Positions 55,819 to 64,000 of a stretch of DNA of 64,000 nucleotides are shown one piece after another. The DNA is from Anaeramoeba ignava. Taxonomy: Eukaryota; Metamonada; Anaeramoebidae. The position numbers and the translations under genes were made by a program. Every line of letters begins with the position of its first letter. The first letter of the stretch is position 1. Location of the stretch: positions 203,501-267,500 of the forward strand of contig JAPDFW010000076.1 in the NCBI GenBank assembly GCA_028826165.1, in the 5' to 3' direction. The notes under the pieces were generated by a model that was given only the letters and a program-made list of their open reading frames with translations, ran no database searches and was not told the origin of the DNA.

Positions 55819-57150
55819 TTAATCCTTCTTTTGATCAGCCCATTCTTCAGAAAGTAAAGCAATAACCTCTGCAGCCTTTTGGATATTAATAGTAGGAATC
55901 CATTCACGTTTAGAATGAAACAAATAGCCACCAGCAAAGATATTTGGAGTCAAAACACCCTGAGTAGATAAATTTGAGCCATCAGTTCCACCTCTTATTG
56001 GCTCATTATTAATAACTTTATCTAAACCAGCTTTTTTCATTGCGGAATAAATTTTGTCGACAATTTCAGGATGAGGCTTCAAATATTCAACCATGTTTTT
56101 GTACTGGTGTGTGATTTTCATATTGATTTTCAAGCCAAAATATTCATATTCAAAAGCTTTTACTAAAGATTCCAAAAATTTGATTTTTCGCTGATTCTTT
56201 TCCTCCTCAAAATCACGGATAATCATGGTGACTTTTGTGCATTCAACAGAGCCTGAAAAGTTATAAATATGGAAATATCCCTCTCTTTTGTTAGTATTTT
56301 GTGGGGTTTGTGATTCAGGAATCTGACTGAAAAACTTGCATGCAATTTCTATTGAGTTGACCATAACACCTTTTCCATAACCAGGATGGACATCTTTGCC
56401 TGCAAATTCGAACTCTACGCGCCAAGCATCGAAGCATTCATTGGAGAGCTCGCCGATAGCTCCTCCGTCAATTGTGTAACAAACTTTTGGCAATTTTGAC
56501 AGGTTTATTTTTTTAGTTCCTCCACCAACTTCCTCATCAGGAGTAAAACACACAACCACTTTTGGATGAACCAGTTTATTAGGGAATTTTTTCCATGCTT
56601 CAACCACAGCCATTATCTCTGCGATACCAGACTTGTCATCGGCTCCCAAAAGGGTATTTCCTGAGGAAGTAATAATTTCTTCACCGATGAACATTTTCAA
56701 ATCTTTTGAATCTATTTCAGGATCAATTGTGATATCAGGGTTCTTTGGAAAATCAATGATACCACCTTGATATCTCTCTATAATACGCGGCTCGACATCC
56801 TTGCCGCTCTCTGCTGGGGATGTGTCCATGTGTGAAATCAGGCCAATTGGGTGATTGTTTTTTTCTGTTTCTTCATAACCAGGTGTTGCTGGTATTGTTC
56901 CGTACACGTAATTGTATTCGTCGTGTGTTATGTCTTCAACTCCTAGTTCTTCAAGCTCCGTTTTTAATAGTTTTCCTAGTTCAAATTGTTCCTTTGTTGT
57001 TGGTGTTGTTTCGCTTTCTTCAGATGATTGTGTGTTGATTTTTACATAACGAATAAATCGTTCTTTTGCGTTGTTTCGAAGAAATGTTGTGATTTCTTCT
57101 GGTAAAGTTGTTTTGGAAAGGAGTTGATTAATTGTGTATTGTGGTTCCAT
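55819..57150 (-). CDS. pepT: peptidase T (tripeptide aminopeptidase, M20B), bacterial type
   Basis: Cytosolic zinc aminopeptidase removing N-terminal residues from tripeptides. 443 residues (bacterial PepT is about 410), intronless. Metal and active-site motifs are all present: ISHMDTSP (His and Asp), LLGADDKSG (bridging Asp), FTPDEEVGGG (catalytic Glu-Glu), IDGGAIGEL (Asp), and RGGTDGSNLS with PNIFAGGYLFHS (His). The dimerisation or lid segment between about residues 225 and 320 has AGKDVHPGYGKGVMVNS. N-terminal addition of about 30 residues; ATG 57150. No signal or targeting peptide is evident. Bacterial-type PepT is patchy in eukaryotes, mostly in anaerobic protists, so transfer from bacteria is likely but needs a tree. 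Same strand as VMA7, whose stop is 196 bp upstream. Confidence 0.93.
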   Translation of the reverse strand: MEPQYTINQLLSKTTLPEEITTFLRNNAKERFIRYVKINTQSSEESETTPTTKEQFELGKLLKTELEELGVEDITHDEYNYVYGTIPATPGYEETEKNNHPIGLISHMDTSPAESGKDVEPRIIERYQGGIIDFPKNPDITIDPEIDSKDLKMFIGEEIITSSGNTLLGADDKSGIAEIMAVVEAWKKFPNKLVHPKVVVCFTPDEEVGGGTKKINLSKLPKVCYTIDGGAIGELSNECFDAWRVEFEFAGKDVHPGYGKGVMVNSIEIACKFFSQIPESQTPQNTNKREGYFHIYNFSGSVECTKVTMIIRDFEEEKNQRKIKFLESLVKAFEYEYFGLKINMKITHQYKNMVEYLKPHPEIVDKIYSAMKKAGLDKVINNEPIRGGTDGSNLSTQGVLTPNIFAGGYLFHSKREWIPTINIQKAAEVIALLSEEWADQKKD

Positions 57151-57346
57151 TTATTTTTTAATTTATTAAAGAGAAAAATGAAAAATTAAAAATGAAAAAT
57201 GAAAAAATTAATTGGAAAATCTTTTTTTTTCAATTTCTTTTTTAATTTCTTTTTCTTCTTATACTTTCATTTTATTAAAATCTTTGAAAGAAGAAAACAA
57301 ATATTTTTTGTTTAAAAAAGAAAGAAGAAAAAAAAAATTTTTTTAT

Positions 57347-60300
57347 TCAATCCATTCTTTTAATTGCTTTCATACTAACTAATCTTGCCATAATATAATC
57401 TTTTGAGAAATCATAAGGTCTATCTTTTGATGGAATTTCCACAATAACAGGAATTGGATCTTCATGAGCATCTATTAAATGTCGAATTAACTCAGCAATC
57501 TTTTTGATATAAATTTTGATATAAATTTTGATATAAATTTAAATATAAATATAATTATAAATTTTGATATAAATTTAATTATAAATTTTGATATAAATTT
57601 TGATATAAATTTAATTATAAATTTTGATATAAATTTTGATATAAATTTTGATATAAATTTTGATATAAATTTAAATATAAATTTTATTATAAATTTAAAT
57701 ATAAATTTTATTATAAATTTAAATATAAATTTTATTATAAATTTAAATATAAATTTTGATATAAATTTTATTATAAATTTAATTATAAATTTAATTATAA
57801 ATTTAATTATAAATTTAATTATAAATTTAGATATAAATTTAATTATAAATTTAATTATAAATATAATTATAAATTTTTGATATAAATTTAATTATAAATT
57901 TTGATATAAATTTTTGATATAAATTTTGATATAAATTTTGATATAGATTTAATTATAAATTTTGATATAAATTTTGATATAAGTTTTTGATATAAATTTT
58001 GATATAAATTTAAATATAAATTTAATTATAAATTTTAATTATAAATTTAAATATAAATTTTAATTATAAATTTAAATATAAATTTAATTATAAATTTAAT
58101 TATAAATTTAATTATAAATTTAAATATAAATTTAATTATAAATTTAATTATAAATTTAATTATAAATTTAATTATAAATTTAATTATAAATTTAATTATA
58201 AATTTAAATATAAATTTAAATATAAGTTTTTGATATAAATTTTGATATAAATTTAATTATAAATTTAATTATAAATTTAAATATAAATTTAATTATAAAT
58301 TTTGATATAAATTTAATTATAAATTTAATTATAAATTTAAATATAAATTTAATTATAAATTTAATTATAAATTTAATTATAAATTTAATTATAAATTTAA
58401 TTATAAATTTAATTATAAATTTAATTATAAATTTAATTATAAATTTAATTATAAATTTAATTATAAATTTAATTATAAATTTAATTATAAATTTAATTAT
58501 AAATTTAATTATAAATTTAATTATAAATTTAATTATAAATTTTGATATAAATTTTGATATAAATTTTGATATAAATTTTGATATAAATTTTGATATAAAT
58601 TTTGATATAAATTTTATTATAAATTTAAATATAAATTTTATTATAAATTTAAATATAAATTTTATTATAAATTTAAATATAAATTTATTATAAATTTAAT
58701 TATAAATTTTGATATAAATTTTGATATAAATTTAAATATAAATATAATTATAAATTTAATTATAAATTTTGATATAAATTTAATTATAAATTTTGATATA
58801 AATTTAATTATAAATTTTGATATAAATTTAATTATAAATTTAATTATAAATTTAATTATAAATTTAAATATAAGTTTAGTTATAAATTTAATTATAAATT
58901 TAATTATAAATTTAATTATAAATTTAATTATAAATTTAATTATAAATTTAATTATAAATTTAATTATAAATTTAATTATAAATTTTGATATAAATTTAAT
59001 TATAAATATAATTATAAATTTTGATATAAATTTAATTATAAATATAATTATAAATTTTGATATAAATTTAAATATAAATTTTGTTCTAAATTTAAATATA
59101 AGTTTTGATATAAAATTTGATATAAATTTAAATATAAATTTAAATATAAATTTTGATATAAATTTAAATATAAATTTTGATATAAATTTAAATATAAATT
59201 TTGATATAAATTTAAATATAAGTTTTGATATAAGTTTTGATATAAATTTTGTTCTAAATCTAAAAATAAATGAAGCTCTTAATAATTACATGCTGATTAA
59301 TAATTATAATTGCAATATCTCTTCTAGAAAGAAAATTATGAAATGAATTTTCAATAACATCTTGAGGAGTTTCTAAAATAAAAAATAAAAAATAAAAAAT
59401 ATTTGTATTTGTATTTGTATTTGTATTTGTATTTATAATTATATTTATATTTATAATTATATTTGTATTTGTATTTGTATTTGTATTTGTATTTGTATTT
59501 GTATTTGTATTTGTATTTGTATTTGTATTTGTATTTGTATTTACAATTATATTTATATTTAGATTTATATTTTTATTTATATTATATATTTATATTTATA
59601 TTTATATTTATATTTTTTTAAATTTATGTTTATATTTATATTTAAAATTTGTATTTATATTTAATTTATTTTGTATTTGTATTTTTTATTTTGTATGATT
59701 TATATTTTATATTTATATTTATATTTATATTTATATTTATATTTATATTTATATTTATATTTATATTTATGTTTATATTTATATTTATATTTATATTTAT
59801 ATTTATATTTTTATTTATTTTATATTTATGTTTATATTTTATATTTTATTTTTGTTTTTATATTTATAAATTTATTTATATTTATATTTATGTTTTTATT
59901 TATATTTATATTTATGTTTTATATTTATGTTTATGTTTTATGTTTATGTTTTTTTTGTTTTTATTTTATATGTTTTACATGTTTGTATTTTATGTTTATA
60001 TTTTTTATGTTTTTTGTGTTTATATTTATGTTTATATTTTATGTTTATATTTATATTTATGTTTATATTTATTTGTGTTTATGTTTATATTTTATATGTT
60101 TATGTTTATATTTATATTTTATATTTTTATTTTTATGTTTATTTATATTTTATATTTTATATTTATGTTTATGTTTATTATTTATGTTTATGTTTATGTT
60201 TATATTTTATGTTTATATTTATGTTTTATTTTTGTTTTGGAATTTATGTTTATGTTTATGTTTATGTTTATTTTTATATTTTATGTTTATATTTCCATGT

Positions 60301-61335
60301 TTATGTTTATGTTTATTTAATTTATATTTATATTTATATTTTATGTTTATGTTTATATTTATATTTTGTTTATTTTATTTTTATTTTTATGTTTAATTTT
60401 AATTTATGTTTTATATTTATGTTTATGTTTATGTTTATTTTGTATTTTATATTTGTGCATTTTTTATGTTTGTATTTTGTGATTTGTGTTTTGTGTTTGT
60501 GTTTGTATTTGTGTTTGTATTTGTATTTGTGTATTTGTATTTGTGTTTCATTTTGTATTTATGTTTATGTTTATATTTATATTTATATTTATATTTATAT
60601 TTATATTTATATTTATGTTTATATTTATATTTTGTATTTATATTTGTATTTATATTTGTTTATGTTTGTATTTATATTTATATTTATATTTATATTTATA
60701 TTTTATATTTATTTTTATATTTATATTTATATTTATGTTTATATTTGTATTTGTATTTGTATTTGTATTTGTATTTGTATTTGTATTTGTATTTATATTT
60801 GTATTTATATTTGTATTTTGTATTTGTATTTGTATTTGTATTTATATTTATATTTATATTTATATTTATATTTATATTTTATATTTATATTTATATTTAT
60901 ATTTATATTATATTTATTTATATTTTGTATTTGTATTTTATATTTTATATTTATATTTAGATTTATATTTATATTTATATTTATATTTATATTTATATTT
61001 ATATTTATATTTATATTTATATTTATATTTGCATTTGTATTTGCATTTGTATTTGTATTTGTATTTGTATTTGTATTTGTATTTGTATTTGTATTTATAT
61101 TTGTATTTGTATTTGTATTTGTATTTGTATTTATATTTATATTTATATTTATATTTATATTTATATTTATATTTATATTTATATTTAAATTACTATTATC
61201 AACAATTAAGAAATTGGGATTCTTTTTTAAACCAGAATCTCCAACTCCAGCTAAAATAAATCCTGTAACTGTATCTCTATCTCCAATAACAGCTGCTAAT
61301 TGTCCTTCATTTGGTAAAAAAGTTTTTTGAGCCAT
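57347..61335 (-). CDS. VMA7: V-type proton ATPase subunit F (3 exons)
   Basis: Central-stalk subunit of the V1 sector; couples ATP hydrolysis to proton pumping in vacuoles and endosomes. Exons 61335-61194, 59372-59290 and 57499-57347 join (phases 1 and 0) to 125 residues; usual length is about 120. Motifs: [72 protein letters not shown] and [10 protein letters not shown], all in the family order. The two introns (59373-61193, 1821 nt; 57500-59289, 1790 nt) are almost wholly microsatellite, so 378 nt of coding sequence is spread over 4 kb. Donors read GTAATT and acceptors TTTTAG or AAAAAG on the minus strand. Divergent from the Furry-like gene (296 bp between starts). Confidence 0.93.
57500..59289 (-). 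repeat. 12-bp minisatellite forming VMA7 intron 2
   Basis: On the plus strand two interleaved 12-mers, AATTTAATTATA and AATTTTGATATA (with AATTTAAATATA), recur well over 100 times. On the transcribed-sense (minus) strand the units contain neither GT nor AG. The arrangement alternates in higher-order blocks. Confidence 0.9.
59373..61193 (-). repeat. TATTTG/TATTTA microsatellite forming VMA7 intron 1
   Basis: Plus-strand hexamers TATTTG, TATTTA and TATGTT, many interrupted by TATATTTTATAT. In sense orientation these read CAAATA, TAAATA and AACATA, free of GT and AG, whereas the antisense strand is full of GT. Confidence 0.9.
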
Positions 61336-61631
61336 TTTTGTTAAATTTTAAAAAAGAAAAAAAATGAAAAAAATGAAAAAAAAAATTTAAATTGATTTTT
61401 TTTGATTTGTTGTAAAAAATTTATTTTTAAATCAATAAAAATTAAATTTGGATCATTTGACCATTTCTAAAATTTAATTTTAATTTTAATTTTAATTTTA
61501 ATTTTAATTTTAATTTAAAAATTGATCAATAAAAATATTTTTTTCATTTTTTTTGTTTTTCATTTTTTTTGTTTTTCATTTTTTTTCTTTTATTCATTTT
61601 TTTTCTCATTTTTTTTTTAAATAAAATTCAA

Positions 61632-64000
61632 ATGGAAAATCAAATCGAAAGTAATTCCAAAACATTAACAACACCAGAAGCATTTACATCAGTTACAAAA
61701 GCATTTCAAAAATCACTTTCAACAGAAATTTATTCACTTCTTGATTTTTCAAAAGAACAACAACTTCAAATCAACAAAAATAAAAAACAATCCGAACAAA
61801 ATCTAGACATTAAAATATGGAAAAATTTCCCAAAAAATCAATCATTTTATCACAGATTTTTAACTCAATTCACATCAATTGGAAAATCATGTCCAATTTG
61901 TGCAATTCAATTAATACTTAATTTTCTACCAGAATTTTCGAAAATTATTTCTTCAATTGATCCTGCTTTTTCAAATCAAGAAATAACTGATTCTCCACTT
62001 TCTTTTGATTCTTTTTTGCGAACTATTTTTAATTATAATAAAAAAGAAAAAGATTTCGATATTCTTCAATCCGTTGGAAATTTAATTGTTGCTGATACTA
62101 TTTCTTATATATTTCGAGATTCCAAATTGAATTCAAATTTTCTTGACGAACAAACTGTTAATTTATTATTAGAAATTGCACTTATTTTTTTCCAACCAAA
62201 ATCACCAAAGTAAAAACAAAAAAAAAGCAACATTCTTTTTAAATCAAAATTAAATTTATTTTTTAATTTTTGCTTTTTAGAAAATTACTTCCTCTTTTAT
62301 GGAATTCTTATCAATCTCAAATTACTAAAAAATGGGCAATTATTATTGGTTATTTATCAATTCACAATTTCGAATTAATTTCAACTAAATTTTTTATTGT
62401 TCTTAATTCTAAAAAAGCATCTCAAAACGAAAGTATAATTTCATTACTAAAAGGACTTAGATTCATTTCAACAAAAGTAAAAATATTTTAAATATTTTAA
62501 ATACTTTAAATATTTTAAATTTTATATTATTTTAAATACTTCAAAGAACGCTTCAAATGAAAATCTCGATTTCTTCCTTCAATCTTACTTGCAAATCTTG
62601 AAAATTCATTCAAAAGCTTCGTTTAGATTAGTTCAATTGAAAACTTTTGAAAATTTCATTTCTCAAATTGATTTCTCAAACCAAACAAACTCAAAAATTT
62701 TCGATATTATCGAACAATTCTACAAACAAATCCAAAAAATTTCTAAAAATAAAACACTCAAAGAAGTTTGCACAAAACTAATGGTCACAATCCTTCTTCA
62801 CTCTACTTCAAATTTCTATGAAAAAAACAAAGCCTCTCTCATTTCGAAAAAAATATTCAGCCAATTCAAAAAAGAAAAAAAACAAAAATTTGCTTTGGAT
62901 ATCTTTATAAGAATATTACGCCAAGCTACTCCAAAATTCAATTTGGAAACCCAAAGTTATTTACCTTATATTGTTAGTGAATATCTCATTTCCTTTGATG
63001 AAAATTACCACAAAGAAAAAGGTATGAGAATAAACAATAACGGAAATCAATCCAAAAAATATTTAAGATTAAAAGAAACTTTTGTTTTTGTTTAGAAAAA
63101 TGCATTTTCCAAAAAAGAGTAAAGAATGATGTAAATATGGAAGAAATCATTGACATGCTTCTTGATGATTCTCTCAATTTCCAAAAAAACATCTCAATCG
63201 AATTTTCACAATTAACGCATTTGGCTGAAGTTCTTGTTTTAATTGCTTCTTACAATCTCGAAAAATTTACTACCAAAGTATTTGTGCCTTTGATTGCTAA
63301 GGATAAAGTGGAAAGCTTATTTTTAATAGTCAAAATATTTCGGCTGCTCAATTCAAACAAAATCAAAAAATTCATCAATGAAAACCCGCAAAACCAAAAA
63401 CAATCGCAAAGCAACTTCAATAAAATTCACAAACTTTTCAGTGAAAAAATCAACAAGATACTTTCTTTATGCGAAAAAAACACATTTTCCAATCAAACAC
63501 AGCAAGCAATCCCCATTTTATGCCCAACTGAATCAAGACTTTTTTCAGAAACAATGAACACAAAAACAACCGAAAAAGACGATCAAAAACATTTGGTCTT
63601 TTTCAATGAGAATAATTTCAAATTGCAAGAAAAAATCAACCAAAAATCCAAAATTCAACGATCAGCAACAGACGAAAATCAAAAAATAATTGAGAAATGG
63701 ATCCAAAAGTCAGGGATTGACAAAAAAATCATCCCAGAATTTGTGGAAATGAAATTCCAACTTGAGAATTCACTTCAAAACTTTTCGATAAGTCGATACA
63801 AACAGAAATCCAAAGAAGAACAACACGAATGGATGGAGCTATACAAAGAAGTGATGAAAGTACTGCCTGCAATCAACGATATCGACGCACAATTGAGTGA
63901 TCTTGGGTGTTTTGAGAAGGTAGTTTGCCATCAAGACAGACAGCTTGCGACACTCTGTTCTTATGCAATCCAGGATATTTTTATCGAAAAACCCGATTCG
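61632..64000 (+). CDS. Furry-like cell morphogenesis protein, N-terminal part (open at right edge)
   Basis: Exons 61632-62209, 62281-62476, 62547-63021 and 63096 to beyond 64000 join in matching phases to 718 residues so far. The helical-repeat sequence matches the layout of the Furry/Tao3/Mor2 N-terminal domain: PEAFTSVTKAFQKSLSTEIY, YHRFLTQFTSIGKSCPICAI, SVGNLIVADTISYIFRDSK, SQITKKWAIIIGYLSIHNFE, KEVCTKLMVTILLHSTSNFY and KFALDIFIRILRQAT. Furry proteins scaffold NDR/LATS-type kinases and shape cell polarity. I start at ATG 61632 (MENQIESNSK); the Phe-rich stretch before it has no ATG. The last exon runs in frame to the window end without a stop. Family assignment rests on pattern memory only, and the later repeats (exon 4) diverge. 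Confidence 0.75.

Noticed and set aside
59649-61330. Plus-strand frames rich in Tyr-Ile-Phe-Val over the VMA7 intron
   Set aside because: Antisense translation of the TATTTG/TATTTA repeat; the minus-strand VMA7 exons explain the flanks.
61569-61631. Phe-rich N-terminal extension of the Furry-like protein
   Set aside because: No ATG there; it is translation of poly(T) leader. ATG at 61632 starts the conserved region.
1-64000. tRNA, rRNA or snRNA genes
   Set aside because: No cloverleaf-like GC-richer segment or known rRNA/snRNA core was seen on either strand; a covariance-model search would be needed to exclude small RNAs.

Overview
The window looks like nuclear DNA of a very AT-rich, intron-bearing protist. 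Evidence for a eukaryote: GT-AG introns (donors mostly GTAAAT/GTAATT/GTAAAA, short introns of 70-110 nt beside repeat-filled introns of up to 1.8 kb), and eukaryote-only genes (Prp5/DDX46, Rrp6, V-ATPase subunit F, cyclase-associated protein CAP, a VPS9 Rab exchange factor, a C2-RasGAP protein, a Furry homologue, PH/SH3, ankyrin-BTB and armadillo proteins). Proteins carry long Asn/Gln or Asn/Glu tracts encoded by CAAAAT or GAAAAT hexamers. This resembles amoeboid protists such as Amoebozoa or Anaeramoeba; that placement is inference. Standard stop codons fit every gene model.

Layout. 1-6.5 kb (minus): a large PH/SH3 scaffold protein running off the left edge, broken by one frameshift. 7.2-10.8 kb (minus): a mini SH3 protein and an 11-exon ankyrin-BTB gene in which each ankyrin repeat is one phase-0 exon. 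11-15.7 kb: CAP (plus), VPS9 protein (minus) and a membrane-anchored PGM2-like pseudoenzyme (minus). 15.7-17.3 kb: repeats only. 17.3-26.1 kb (plus): a Gln/Asn-rich protein and a ten-exon C2-RasGAP-DUF547 gene whose introns are microsatellites. 26.3-32.4 kb (minus): Prp5/DDX46 spliceosomal helicase with a 519-residue intein in motif V. 32.5-40.2 kb (plus): two tandem ankyrin-BTB genes, the second with a frameshift. 40.3-44.3 kb (plus): a dual-specificity phosphatase and an Rrp6-like protein that has lost most catalytic acids, plus its probable prion-like tail. 44.4-45.5 kb (minus): an unrecognised coiled-coil/beta-helix-like protein. 45.6-48.3 kb: a satellite of about 15 copies of a ~140-bp unit. 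48.3-54.6 kb (plus): a BTB-coiled-coil-armadillo gene built from tandemly duplicated exon-intron units. 55.8-57.2 kb (minus): bacterial-type peptidase T. 57.3-61.3 kb (minus): V-ATPase subunit F, a 378-nt coding sequence with two ~1.8-kb microsatellite introns. 61.6-64 kb (plus): N-terminal part of a Furry homologue, open at the right edge.

No operon logic is expected. Shared themes are Ras/Rab and actin signalling (RasGAP, VPS9, CAP, PH/SH3, Furry), RNA processing (Prp5, Rrp6) and expanded repeat proteins with BTB domains. The strongest candidate for an undescribed system is the Prp5 intein: a protein-splicing element inside the helicase core of a factor needed for RNA splicing. Gene models were assembled by eye from splice signals, reading phase and remembered family consensus; no alignment or database search was run.
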